Shown: piece after piece, positions 50,369 through 59,221 of the stretch | Layout: each line of letters starts with the position of its first letter | Numbering within the stretch: the stretch's first letter is position 1 | NCBI RefSeq assembly: GCF_044335535.1 | Contig: NZ_JBIQVZ010000001.1 | Location: 248,001-312,000 of the forward strand | Length of the DNA stretch: 64,000 nt | Reading direction: 5' to 3' | Origin: Mariniflexile sp044335535 | GTDB taxonomy: Bacteria; Bacteroidota; Bacteroidia; Flavobacteriales; Flavobacteriaceae | Made by a program: the position numbers and the translations under genes | The notes under the pieces: generated by a model | The model's database searches: none | Told to the model about the DNA's origin: nothing | Seen by the model: the letters and a program-made list of their open reading frames with translations, nothing else

Positions 50369-50596
50369 ATCAGCTTATCCAATAGAAAATTTATTAAAGC
50401 CTGAAATGGAACGAAGTAAGATTCACGAATACAAAAAAAACGACAAAAAACCATAAGCTAAATACCTGAAAAATAAGGTGCTGCGATTGATTTCCGTCCT
50501 TCACCATAACAGTGCTATAACTCCTCAGTAAAATCACTTATTTTATTGGTCTTTCAGTCCTCATCACAAAGTTCTATTGTACAATCTGGTTTAAAC
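50369..50596. other. Gene-free stretch between converging genes
   Basis: No ORF, repeat or RNA recognised. It separates the end of the cbb3 operon from the minus-strand usp gene; no clear plus-strand terminator was found here. Confidence 0.4.
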
Positions 50597-50597
50597 A

Positions 50598-50628
50598 AAA
50601 AAAGTAGCTGGAAACCAACTACTCTTTA
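50598..50628 (-). terminator. Rho-independent terminator of the usp gene
   Basis: On the minus strand AAAGAGTAGTTGG, loop TTT, CCAGCTACTTTTTTT. A stem with one mismatch and a T run, about 30 bp after the usp stop. Confidence 0.65.
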
Positions 50629-50659
50629 ATAGAAAAAAACACTAAATAATTAAAATATA

Positions 50660-51502
50660 CTAAATCTTAAAGGTTATTACGGGGAATTTAGCATGATTTG
50701 CAACATCTTCACCTATACTTCCTTCTAAAAAGTGTGCCAATCCTTTTTTACCATGTGTAGGTATAGCTATAATATCGGCCCCTACTTTTAATGCAAAGTT
50801 TATAACGCCTTCTTCAACTGTATAATCTGACACATAATGCACTTCACTCATTCTATCTAAATTTTTATCGGCTTTGGTAAAAAAATTAACCACACTTTTT
50901 TCAATTTCCAAAGAAGTTTTAAAACGCTCGTTGGGTAAATTCACATAAACCATATATACTTTAGAGTTCATTTTCTCGAACATTTTAATAGCATTAATAT
51001 ACGGCTTTATGGATTCTTCTGAAAAATCGCAAGCAAAAACCACCGTTTCAAAATTAATATCCACTATCCTGTTTTTTACAACCAATACAGGAATATCGGC
51101 ATTTCTAACTACACGTTCTGTATTAGAACCAATAAAAAATTCCTTAACACCACTAGAGCCATGAGACCCCATAACAATAAGATCGGCATCATTTTTTCTA
51201 GCCACATCATTAACCTCACTAAAAACCTTGAAATGTTTAATTATTGGTGTTACTTTCAAACCTTTTAAATAATCTTTCTCTAAAAATGCTTCAAACTTTT
51301 GTTCAGATAACTTGAAAAAATAAGCCGCCTTTTCATATTGAAGACCATCGGATGCGGTTAGCATAATATCGGACATTTCCAACATATGTAGCACCAATAC
51401 CTCGGCGTTGTATTTTTTTGCAAATTGTGCTGCAACATGTAATGCATATTCTGAATGTTCAGAAAAATCTACTGGTACAATAATTTTTTTCATCTGTTTC
51501 AT
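50660..51502 (-). CDS. Universal stress protein, tandem UspA domains
   Basis: 280 residues; translation may also begin at the second ATG (51493, MKKIIVPVDFS). The first domain has DLIVMGSHGSSGVKEFFIGSNTERVV, a full nucleotide-binding loop, and the second has ADIIAIPTHGKKGLAHFLEGSIGEDVA, also complete, unlike the usp protein at 37601. These proteins bind ATP and help survival under energy limitation. It is a single gene next to hemN and the cbb3 cluster. No CRP/FNR-like site was found before it. Confidence 0.88.
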   Translation of the reverse strand: MKQMKKIIVPVDFSEHSEYALHVAAQFAKKYNAEVLVLHMLEMSDIMLTASDGLQYEKAAYFFKLSEQKFEAFLEKDYLKGLKVTPIIKHFKVFSEVNDVARKNDADLIVMGSHGSSGVKEFFIGSNTERVVRNADIPVLVVKNRIVDINFETVVFACDFSEESIKPYINAIKMFEKMNSKVYMVYVNLPNERFKTSLEIEKSVVNFFTKADKNLDRMSEVHYVSDYTVEEGVINFALKVGADIIAIPTHGKKGLAHFLEGSIGEDVANHAKFPVITFKI

Positions 51503-51598
51503 ATTTATTGTTTTAATTTGGCAGATGGAATACCCTTAATAATCATCCTGTGTGCGTGAATGCCATTCTTATGGGTATTTCATAATGCTTATTTTAAA

Positions 51599-52972
51599 TT
51601 ATACAGTCATAGAAAACAACTGCGTATCGGGTTGTTTTCGTTGTAAAAGCAAATCGAAAGCCATACAAATGTTTCTAACAAATGGTTGGCCTTCTTTAGT
51701 AACCTCAATAGTATTTGAACCGATATTGAGTAATCCGTCATTTTTCATTTCCTTTAATTTAATAAGAACTTCGGGAAGTTCCTTAAAATAAAGTGAATGA
51801 CCAGACCATGTTGTTTTAAACTGACACATCAAGTTAAGTATGTGTTTTCGAATTACCAAATCTTCTTCATTTAAAATGTGTCCTCTGTAAACAGGTAAAA
51901 TATTTTCGTTTAATAAATGGTAATAGGCTTCAATGCCTTTTTCATTTTGGGAAAACCCATACCAACTGTCGCTTATGGCAGATACGCCCAAACCAATCAT
52001 AGCCTGAGTTTTTGATGCAGTATAACCCATAAAATTTCTATGTAAATCACCATTTTGCATCGATTTATAAAGCGAATCGGTTTGCAATGCAAAATGGTCC
52101 ATACCAATTTCGTGATAGCCAACTTCGGCAAGCAATTGCTTACCTAACTCATATTGCTGTCTTTTCAAATCTGCCGATGGTAAATCGGAATCATTAAACC
52201 CACGTTGTCCGTTTCCTTTTATCCAAGGCACATGGGCATAACTATAAAAAGCCAACCTATCGGGCAACAAAGCCTTGGTTTTTAAAATAGTTTCCTTTAC
52301 ATGCTCTAACGTTTGAAACGGCAAACCGAAAATAATATCATGGCCAACAGATGTGTATCCTACGTCTCTTGCCATTTCTGTAGCACGCTTTACGTTTTCA
52401 AAAGGTTGCAATCTATGAATGGCTTTTTGCACCGTTTCATTATAATCTTGCACACCATAGCTCACCCGTCTGAAACCTACATTATAAAGTGCTTCTAAAT
52501 GTGCTTTTGTCGTATTGTTTGGGTGTCCTTCAAAACTGAACTCATATCTATCAGCAACTAGAGCGGATTTTAAAATGCCTTTTATAAGTCGGGTTAAATT
52601 TTCTGGACTAAAAAAAGTGGGGGTTCCACCACCAAGGTGCAATTCTTTAATTATTGGTTTTTCATCAAACAATTCTAAATATAATTGCCATTCTTTTAAA
52701 ACCGCTTCTATATAAGGACTTTCTACACCATGTTGCTTGGTAATACGCTTATTGCATCCACAAAATGTGCATAAGCTTTCACAATAAGGCAAATGAATAT
52801 ACAAACTTATACCTTCTTTGGCATTACTTTCCCTAAAGGATTTTATTAAAGACGATTTCCAGTTACTTAACGAAAACGTGTCTTCATTCCAATAAGGAAC
52901 CGTTGGGTAACTTGTATAGCGAGGTCCCGCAATATTATATTTATTTACTAACGAACTTAACATACCTAACAT
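51599..52972 (-). CDS. hemN: Oxygen-independent coproporphyrinogen III oxidase
   Basis: 457 residues. PRYTSYPTVPYW near the start is the HemN signature, and the radical-SAM cluster is CESLCTFCGCN (about 62-72), with the extra Cys typical of HemN. GGGTPTFFSPENL and GHPNNTT bind SAM. The C-terminal domain has YGFSQNEKGIEAYY. It makes protoporphyrinogen IX without O2, giving haem for the cbb3 oxidase under low oxygen. The second in-frame ATG (52963) is an alternative start. A CRP/FNR-like palindrome 38 bp upstream fits induction without oxygen. Confidence 0.95.
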   Translation of the reverse strand: MLGMLSSLVNKYNIAGPRYTSYPTVPYWNEDTFSLSNWKSSLIKSFRESNAKEGISLYIHLPYCESLCTFCGCNKRITKQHGVESPYIEAVLKEWQLYLELFDEKPIIKELHLGGGTPTFFSPENLTRLIKGILKSALVADRYEFSFEGHPNNTTKAHLEALYNVGFRRVSYGVQDYNETVQKAIHRLQPFENVKRATEMARDVGYTSVGHDIIFGLPFQTLEHVKETILKTKALLPDRLAFYSYAHVPWIKGNGQRGFNDSDLPSADLKRQQYELGKQLLAEVGYHEIGMDHFALQTDSLYKSMQNGDLHRNFMGYTASKTQAMIGLGVSAISDSWYGFSQNEKGIEAYYHLLNENILPVYRGHILNEEDLVIRKHILNLMCQFKTTWSGHSLYFKELPEVLIKLKEMKNDGLLNIGSNTIEVTKEGQPFVRNICMAFDLLLQRKQPDTQLFSMTV

Positions 52973-53010
52973 TTATGTATCAAAAATATACAGATGCGTT
53001 TGTTAAAAAT

Positions 53011-53024
53011 ATGATATATATCAT
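53011..53024. promoter_or_regulatory. CRP/FNR-like palindrome upstream of hemN
   Basis: ATGAT-ATAT-ATCAT, perfect palindrome, in the divergent gap between hemN and the superoxide dismutase gene. Confidence 0.6.
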
Positions 53025-53087
53025 GTATAACATTTACAATTCGTATATTAGTGTCTTAACTTTCCTAAAAATAAAAATCATCAAAAA

Positions 53088-53657
53088 ATGAAAAATTTAA
53101 GTATTCTGTTAATCTCTTTATCCCTAAGTATCATTTCTTGTAAAAACGAGAAAAAAAATACCGAAACCACTGAAACCGAAACTATTGAAAGCCAAGTAGC
53201 AGAACCTAAAAGTATTACTGTAGAATTATCGGCTAAAAGCGAAAGTAACGTTAGCGGAACTGTTGTTTTTACTGATAAAAATGGCACTGTAAGTATGTTG
53301 GCTACCGCAAGCGGATTAGAACCCGGCTCACATGCTATACATATACACGAATCGTCTGACTGTTCGTCACCGGACGGAAAATCTGCAGGAGGCCATTGGA
53401 ACCCAACAAACCAACCACATGGAAAATGGGGTGCTGAAACAGGCTACCATAAAGGTGACATTGGAAATTTTACTGCCGATGAAAACGGTAATGCCAGTAT
53501 TTCTATTTCAACGGATGAATGGTGCATAGGTTGTGGTGATGAAACCAAAGACATTATTGGCAAAGGCATTATTGTACATGCCGGCGTTGACGATTTTACA
53601 ACCCAACCAACTGGTGATGCTGGTGGACGTGTAAGCTGCGGTGGCATTATTGAATAA
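53088..53657 (+). CDS. sodC: Cu/Zn superoxide dismutase, lipoprotein form
   Basis: 189 residues with a signal peptide and lipobox IISC (Cys18), then a Thr/Glu linker. Metal ligands are intact: HAIHIHES, SAGGHWNP, HGKWG, YHKGDIGNF and VHAGVDDF; the disulfide and active-site Arg are in GGRVSCGGII. It removes superoxide at the cell envelope, useful beside a respiratory oxidase. It is divergent from hemN and ends in a strong terminator. Confidence 0.95.
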   Translation: MKNLSILLISLSLSIISCKNEKKNTETTETETIESQVAEPKSITVELSAKSESNVSGTVVFTDKNGTVSMLATASGLEPGSHAIHIHESSDCSSPDGKSAGGHWNPTNQPHGKWGAETGYHKGDIGNFTADENGNASISISTDEWCIGCGDETKDIIGKGIIVHAGVDDFTTQPTGDAGGRVSCGGIIE

Positions 53658-53676
53658 AATAAGCTAAAAACAATTA

Positions 53677-53711
53677 TATAAAAGCTACTCTAAAAAAGTA
53701 GCTTTTATATT
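53677..53711 (+). terminator. Rho-independent terminator of sodC
   Basis: ATATAAAAGCTACT, loop CTAAAAA, AGTAGCTTTTATAT: 14-bp perfect stem, 19 bp after the stop. Confidence 0.8.
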
Positions 53712-53818
53712 TATAATATTGTCATGATACTTATATAGCTGAAGAATATACTCCTGGTGCTGTACAATTGTTGTTTCTGAAAACAATTGAATTTGCTAGT
53801 TATTACTATTGAAAACGT

Positions 53819-54862
53819 TTATTCTTCCGCTCCTTGGTGTTTTGAATAAGTACGCCATTTTTCAATACATTGTACCATATCATCTGGAATAGGCGTATCA
53901 AAACTCATGAATTTGCCTGTTTTTGGATGTACAAACCCCAACGTTTTTGCATGTAGTGCTTGTCTTGGCAACACTTTAAAACAATTATCCACAAACTGTT
54001 TGTATTTGGTAAACGTAGTGCCTTTTAAAACTTTTTCACCACCATAACGCTCGTCGTTAAATAAGGTATGCCCTATGTGTTTCATATGAACACGGATTTG
54101 GTGGGTACGCCCTGTTTCGAGTTTACACGACACCAAAGTAACATAACCCAAACGCTCTATAACTTTATAATGCGTCACGGCAGGCTTTCCTTTATCGGCA
54201 TCATCACCAAGATAGACTGTATTTTGTAATCGGTTTTTAGGATGACGCCCAATATTGCCTTCAACCGTCCCTTCATCTTCTTCAATATTTCCCCAAACAA
54301 TAGCAACATATTCACGTTCACTAGTCTTTTCAGCAAATTGCAACGACAAGTGTGCCATCGCTTGTTCGGTTTTTGCTATAACCAAAAGCCCACTGGTATC
54401 TTTATCTATTCTATGTACCAATCCTGGGCGTTCACTTGAATTGTTTGGCAAGTTTTCAAATCTATAAATCAATGCATTTATAAGTGTACCCGAATAATTT
54501 CCATGCCCAGGATGTACTACCATGCCAGCAGGTTTGTTTACAACCAATAGTTCATCATCTTCATAAACGATGTCAAGAGGGATATCTTCACCAACCAACA
54601 AATTTTCGTGAGGTGGATGTGTAAATAACACTCTAATTTTATCGAAAGGTTTTACTTTGTAATTTGATTTTACGGGCACTCCGTTCACAAAAATACTTCC
54701 GTTTTTTGCAGCAGCTTGAATTTTGTTACGAGTGGCGTTTTCAACAAAATTCATTAAGTATTTATCAATTCGCAGTGGCTTCTGCCCTTTTTCTACATCA
54801 AAAGCATGATGCTCGTAAAGATCACTTTCATCTTCTAAAAATTCTGGAGTATAATCTTCCAT
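53819..54862 (-). CDS. rluD: RluA/RluD-family 23S rRNA pseudouridine synthase
   Basis: 347 residues. An N-terminal S4 RNA-binding domain (RIDKYLMNFVENATRNKIQAA) is followed by the catalytic domain with the Asp in HRIDKDTSGLLVIAK (about 149-163) and the C-terminal GRTHQIRVHMKHIGHTLFND. The family isomerises uridines in helix 69 of 23S rRNA or related sites. The acidic N-terminal extension (MEDYTPEFLEDESDLYEHH) is usual in Bacteroidota. It is 45 bp downstream of the PASTA protein gene. Confidence 0.92.
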   Translation of the reverse strand: MEDYTPEFLEDESDLYEHHAFDVEKGQKPLRIDKYLMNFVENATRNKIQAAAKNGSIFVNGVPVKSNYKVKPFDKIRVLFTHPPHENLLVGEDIPLDIVYEDDELLVVNKPAGMVVHPGHGNYSGTLINALIYRFENLPNNSSERPGLVHRIDKDTSGLLVIAKTEQAMAHLSLQFAEKTSEREYVAIVWGNIEEDEGTVEGNIGRHPKNRLQNTVYLGDDADKGKPAVTHYKVIERLGYVTLVSCKLETGRTHQIRVHMKHIGHTLFNDERYGGEKVLKGTTFTKYKQFVDNCFKVLPRQALHAKTLGFVHPKTGKFMSFDTPIPDDMVQCIEKWRTYSKHQGAEE

Positions 54863-54907
54863 GTATTATGTTAACTGCGATACACCACAGCAATTTTTTT
54901 AAATAGT

Positions 54908-55537
54908 TTAGTTTAAATCTTCCGAAGGGATACTATCACCAGATTCATTTGAAGATTCTCCCTCATCAACAGACATTCCCGAAGATGGTCTATTGCCATT
55001 TCCAATCACCAAATCTATCGCAGTTGTTTTTGGTAACTTGTCTCCTGGTTTTATCCTTTCACCTTTATAGGTCATTTCCAAAACCAAGTCTTTAGCAATA
55101 TTATCAACATAAGTAAGCTTTCCCACTTTAAAACCTACTGCTTCTAAGGTTGGTTTTGCTTGTCTAAAGGTACGCTCGTTTAAATTTGGAACTGTAATTT
55201 TGCGGTATCCAGAAGGGTTTACGGTAATATATATTTTGCGATCTTCTTTTACTTTGGCACCTGCAATAGGAGCTTGATCTATAACAGAATATTTAGGGTA
55301 ATCGGGGTTGTAATTAGCCGAATCTTGAACTTGCATTTCTAAATTATTCTCATCTAATTCTATCGCTGCAACACTTAAAGATTTACCTTTTAAATCGGGT
55401 ACGGTTTCAAATTTACCATGGTTTGTTGTAAAGTTTAACCATCGTAAAATGATAAAACTTAACACCACTATGGCACCCATTGCTAATAATAATTGTTTGA
55501 AAAACACTTTACTGGTTAGGAATTTAATAATGCTCAT
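54908..55537 (-). CDS. Membrane-anchored PASTA-domain protein
   Basis: 209 residues: a short cytoplasmic start, one helix (about 14-32) and then two or three PASTA repeats: FETVPDLKGKSLSVAAIELDEN (42-63), ITVPNLNERTFRQAKPTLEAVG and a final partial unit, each with the P-x-hydrophobic-x-G/N opening. PASTA domains bind peptidoglycan fragments. There is no kinase or transpeptidase domain, which is the flavobacterial form. It forms a minus-strand pair with rluD and is divergent from ddl. Confidence 0.88.
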   Translation of the reverse strand: MSIIKFLTSKVFFKQLLLAMGAIVVLSFIILRWLNFTTNHGKFETVPDLKGKSLSVAAIELDENNLEMQVQDSANYNPDYPKYSVIDQAPIAGAKVKEDRKIYITVNPSGYRKITVPNLNERTFRQAKPTLEAVGFKVGKLTYVDNIAKDLVLEMTYKGERIKPGDKLPKTTAIDLVIGNGNRPSSGMSVDEGESSNESGDSIPSEDLN

Positions 55538-55659
55538 GTATAAAATTTTCGATTAGGCAAATATATAAAAACAGAACTGTTTTTTCTTTTGCAATTTAAG
55601 TGATATTTTAGCTTAACTAATAATAGATACGTTTTATTGTATTTTTTAGACTGATAAAA

Positions 55660-55687
55660 GATTTCCCACCTTCGAGGGAATGACAAA
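55660..55687. repeat. GATTTCCCACCTTCGAGGGAATGACAAA-type repeat before ddl
   Basis: TTCCCACCTTCGAGGGAA folds on itself. It lies 9 bp before the ddl start codon. The copy at 56719-56745 has the same place before coaD. Confidence 0.65.
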
Positions 55688-55696
55688 ATATAATTT

Positions 55697-56674
55697 ATGA
55701 AAAAAAATATTGCCATCATTATGGGAGGTTATTCAAGCGAATACCAAATCTCATTAAAAAGCGGGCAAGTGGTTTACGAAACCCTCGATGCTTCAAAATA
55801 TAATGCTTACAGAGTCCATATTTTTAAAGAAAAGTGGGTGTATGTTGATAGCGATAATAAAGAATTCCCTATTGATAAAAACGATTTTTCAGTGACTATA
55901 AACAACTCTAAAGTCACATTCGATTGTGTGTTTAATGCCATTCATGGCTCACCGGGAGAAGATGGGTTTATGCAAGCATATTTTAAATTACTAGACATTC
56001 CACATACAAGTTGCGATATGTATCAGACGGCACTAACCTTTAATAAACGCGATTGTTTAAGTGTTTTAAAACCCTATGGTATAAAAACTGCCGAATCGTT
56101 TTATATAAATCTAGGCGATGCCATTAACGAAGATGCCATTGTTGCCAAAGTGGGGCTACCCTGTTTTGTTAAAGCCAATAAAGCCGGAAGTAGTTTTGGT
56201 GTAACTAAAGTGCATAAAAAAGAAGCTATTAAAAACGCCATTGAAGTGGCTTTTAAAGAAGATGATGAAATTATCATTGAATCGTTTTTAGATGGCACCG
56301 AAGTATCGGTAGGTGTTATAAACTTTAAAGACGAAACCAAAGTATTACCAATTACAGAGATTGTTAGTGAAAATGACTTTTTCGATTATGAAGCTAAGTA
56401 TTTAGGAAAATCACAAGAAATAACCCCTGCCCGATTAACCAAAGATGAAGAAACAAAAGTTATAACCATTGCAAAAAAAGTGTACGAGGTTTTAAAAATG
56501 AAAGGTTTTAGCCGAAGCGAATATATTTTTAAAAATGGTGAGCCCCATTTACTAGAAGTAAACACCGTCCCCGGACTAACTTTGGCTAGTATTTTACCTC
56601 AACAAGCCGCGGCGGCAGGTATTACTCTAGTAGAATTATTTGATAATGCTATTAAAGAAGCTTTGAAAAATTAA
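55697..56674 (+). CDS. ddl: D-alanine--D-alanine ligase
   Basis: 325 residues. It has the signature IMGGYSSEYQISLKSG at the N-terminus, FNAIHGSPGEDGFMQAYF, the ATP-grasp loop KANKAGSSFGVTKV, and the C-terminal EVNTVPGLTLASILPQQAAAAG. It makes the D-Ala-D-Ala dipeptide for peptidoglycan. coaD follows with 84 bp between the stop and its start. Confidence 0.95.
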   Translation: MKKNIAIIMGGYSSEYQISLKSGQVVYETLDASKYNAYRVHIFKEKWVYVDSDNKEFPIDKNDFSVTINNSKVTFDCVFNAIHGSPGEDGFMQAYFKLLDIPHTSCDMYQTALTFNKRDCLSVLKPYGIKTAESFYINLGDAINEDAIVAKVGLPCFVKANKAGSSFGVTKVHKKEAIKNAIEVAFKEDDEIIIESFLDGTEVSVGVINFKDETKVLPITEIVSENDFFDYEAKYLGKSQEITPARLTKDEETKVITIAKKVYEVLKMKGFSRSEYIFKNGEPHLLEVNTVPGLTLASILPQQAAAAGITLVELFDNAIKEALKN

Positions 56675-56718
56675 TAATAATTATTGACTATATTTGATAT
56701 TAGTCATTCAAACAATAA

Positions 56719-56745
56719 GATTCCCGCCTTCGCGGAAATGACAAA
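56719..56745. repeat. GATTCCCGCCTTCGCGGAAATGAC-type repeat before coaD
   Basis: TTCCCGCCTTCGCGGAA hairpin, 13 bp before the coaD start codon. The longer open frame upstream of coaD is translated through this repeat, which argues against that longer start. Confidence 0.65.
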
Positions 56746-56758
56746 ACAAAAATCTGGA

Positions 56759-57214
56759 ATGAAACGAGCCATATTTCCTGGGTCTTTTGACCCCTTAACA
56801 TTGGGACATTACGATATTATAAAACGTGGCGTTACCCTTTTCGATGAAGTCATTGTGGCTATTGGTGTGAATTCCGATAAAAAATACATGTTCTCTCTTG
56901 AAGAACGACAAATGTTTATTGAAAATGCTTTTTCAGACGAACCTAAAGTAAAAGTAGTAACTTACAAAGGATTAACCGTTGATTTTTGTAAAGAAATTGA
57001 AGCTGGATTTATTTTACGTGGTTTACGAAATCCTGCCGATTTTGAGTTTGAAAAAGCCATTGCCCATGCCAACAGGCGACTAGCAACCATTGAAACGGTA
57101 TTTTTGCTAACCTCAGCAAGAACATCTTTTATATCATCTTCAATAGTGCGTGATGTTATTAAAAACAATGGCGATTACACCAAGTTTGTACCAGATAGCG
57201 TGAGGGTGAAATAG
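56759..57214 (+). CDS. coaD: Phosphopantetheine adenylyltransferase
   Basis: 151 residues from ATG 56759. The nucleotidyltransferase motif FPGSFDPLTLGHYDII includes the T/HxGH-type GHYD; RGLRNPADFEFEKAIAHANRRL and TSARTSFISSSIVRDVIKN follow the family. It catalyses the fourth step of coenzyme A synthesis. Probably co-transcribed with ddl. The upstream 25 codons of the open frame come from a repeat. Confidence 0.93.
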   Translation: MKRAIFPGSFDPLTLGHYDIIKRGVTLFDEVIVAIGVNSDKKYMFSLEERQMFIENAFSDEPKVKVVTYKGLTVDFCKEIEAGFILRGLRNPADFEFEKAIAHANRRLATIETVFLLTSARTSFISSSIVRDVIKNNGDYTKFVPDSVRVK

Positions 57215-57433
57215 GTTCTAGATTCTAGGTTCTGGGTTTTAGGTTCTGGGTTCTGGGTTTACAGGAATATTACATCGAACTCATAAACTTCATATCTCTG
57301 AAGCTATGTAGCTCAGAAACTTTGCAACTCTACTGCTTTGAAACTCTGTAGCTTTATAACCCCATAACTTTGAATCTTTGAAACTTTGTAACTTTGGTGC
57401 TTTGCAACTTTGAAACTCTGAAACTCTGAAACT
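57215..57433. repeat. Degenerate short tandem repeat array
   Basis: First, about five units of the type GGTTCTGGGTT/GGTTCTAGATTC (57215-57262). Then, after a gap, about fifteen units of AACTTTGAAACTCTG-type (57274-57433), running up to the stop codon of the transporter gene. It fills the convergent gap of coaD and sulP and shows no coding logic. Confidence 0.65.
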
Positions 57434-59098
57434 TTAAAACTTATATTCCGATAAAGATTTTGGAAATTTTTCTGGATTTTCGGCTAAATAATAACGAGGG
57501 TCGTCTATAGCTTCAACAATAACTTCCCTAAATTTAGGACTCGCTTTATAGAGCAACACTTTACAATCTTCACTTAAATGCTTCAACTTTATTGTTTTTC
57601 CTTCGACTTCATATTTATTCACCAAATTAAAAATAGCCTCTAACGCAGAATGGTCACTAACACGCGATTCTACAAAGTCTATTTCAACATTTTCGGGATC
57701 GTTTTTCACATCAAACTTTTCATTAAAAGCCTGAATGGAACCAAAAAATAAAGGCCCCCAAATTTCATAGGTTTTGGTTTTTCCATCTTCAGAAAAACGC
57801 TTTCTTGCCCTAATTTTTTTGGCATTTTCCCAAGCAAAAGCTAAAGCCGAAATAATAACCCCAACAAAAACGGCAATTGCCAAATCGTAAATAACGGTTA
57901 CCGTCGATACTATTACCAACACAAAAGCATCCGATTTTGGTATTTTTCGAATAATTCGAAAACTAGACCACGCAAAGGTTTCTATAACCATCATAAACAT
58001 AACCCCTACTAATGCTGCAATGGGCACTTGTTCAATATATTTATCAGCAAATAAGATAAATGTCAGTAACGTTACTGCCATCATAATTCCCGATAGCCTT
58101 CCACGACCACCTGCATTAATATTTATAACTGTTTGGCCAATCATGCCACAACCACCTGTACCACCAAATAAACCACTTACAATGTTACCAGCTCCTTGTG
58201 CCAAACATTCTCGATTTCCGTTTCCTCTTGTTTCGGTTAATTCATCAACCAAATTCATGGTCATTAACGATTCAATTAACCCTACCGAAGCCGCTAAAAA
58301 AGCATAAGGCAGTATAAATGTAAGAGTATCCATGTTAAAGGGTAAATATTCCCAAAGCTGTAAATTAGGTGTCGGAAATTCGCCTTTTAAACCGCTTCCT
58401 CCGCCTTCAATAATGTAAGAACCAACAGTACTTACTTCAACTCCCCCAAATACCACAATAGCCGTAGTAACAAGAATGGCCGTTAAAGCTGCAGGAATTT
58501 TAGTGGTTATCTTTGGCAACAACCAAATAACACCCATGGTAAGCAATACCAGACCTAGCATAACGTATAGTTCTGTACCGTGCATAGGGATACTATTATA
58601 TGATTTTACGCCTTCTGTAGATATTTCTAATTCTTTATGGGAAAACATACGCACTTGAGCTAGAAAAATAACAATAGCCAATCCATTAACAAACCCCATC
58701 ATTACTGAATGAGGAATGAGTCTTACAAATTTCCCTAGTTTAAATAAACCAGCACCTATTTGGAACACACCCATCAATACAACAGCAGCCAGTAAATAGA
58801 AGTATCCCATGTTTTCCACAGGCGTGTCGAACAACAAGCCTTTGGCATGCCCTTCTGAAATTAAATGCACAAAAATAACCGCAACCGCACCTGCTGCACC
58901 TGAAATTAAACCAGGTCTACCTCCAAAAATAGCTGTAATTAAGCCTATAATAAAAGCGCCTGAAAGTGCCACTAAGGGATCTATTTGAGCCACAAAGGCA
59001 AAGGCAACTACTTCGGGAATCATGGCTAAAGATGTTGTGATACCTGCCAAAACATCATCTTTAGCATTTGGCATTATCTTCCTTACAAATTCTGTCAT
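57434..59098 (-). CDS. SulP-family anion transporter with STAS domain
   Basis: 554 residues with about eleven to fourteen helices. The family signature is near the start: GITTSLAMIPEVVAFAFVAQIDP; PGLISGAAGAVAVIFVHL and GLFGGTGGCGMIGQTVININAGGRGRLSG follow. A short C-terminal STAS domain (FGSIQAFNEKFDV, ending at about 535) completes it. SulP proteins carry sulfate, bicarbonate or other anions; the substrate cannot be read. The last residues stop at the tandem array. Confidence 0.9.
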   Translation of the reverse strand: MTEFVRKIMPNAKDDVLAGITTSLAMIPEVVAFAFVAQIDPLVALSGAFIIGLITAIFGGRPGLISGAAGAVAVIFVHLISEGHAKGLLFDTPVENMGYFYLLAAVVLMGVFQIGAGLFKLGKFVRLIPHSVMMGFVNGLAIVIFLAQVRMFSHKELEISTEGVKSYNSIPMHGTELYVMLGLVLLTMGVIWLLPKITTKIPAALTAILVTTAIVVFGGVEVSTVGSYIIEGGGSGLKGEFPTPNLQLWEYLPFNMDTLTFILPYAFLAASVGLIESLMTMNLVDELTETRGNGNRECLAQGAGNIVSGLFGGTGGCGMIGQTVININAGGRGRLSGIMMAVTLLTFILFADKYIEQVPIAALVGVMFMMVIETFAWSSFRIIRKIPKSDAFVLVIVSTVTVIYDLAIAVFVGVIISALAFAWENAKKIRARKRFSEDGKTKTYEIWGPLFFGSIQAFNEKFDVKNDPENVEIDFVESRVSDHSALEAIFNLVNKYEVEGKTIKLKHLSEDCKVLLYKASPKFREVIVEAIDDPRYYLAENPEKFPKSLSEYKF

Positions 59099-59221
59099 GG
59101 TTTATTTTTTAAGGAGCAAATTTATTACCAATAAATAAATATATCCAGTAGAAATCCTTTTTTAAGCCATAAATAGCACTCAAACGTTTGAAAACATTTG
59201 AGTAGCATACAAGATTCCTTT

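Noticed and set aside
51503..51598. CRP/FNR-like site before the second usp gene
   Set aside because: Only single half sites (ATCAT, TTTCAT) are visible, without the ATGAY-N4-RTCAT spacing.
56684..56758. Longer coaD start
   Set aside because: The added residues (IPAFAEMTKQ) are the translation of an intergenic repeat. CoaD starts MKRAIFPGSFDP.
57274..57433. CRISPR-like array
   Set aside because: The units are degenerate, 8-15 bp long and without unique spacers of constant length, and no cas genes are nearby.
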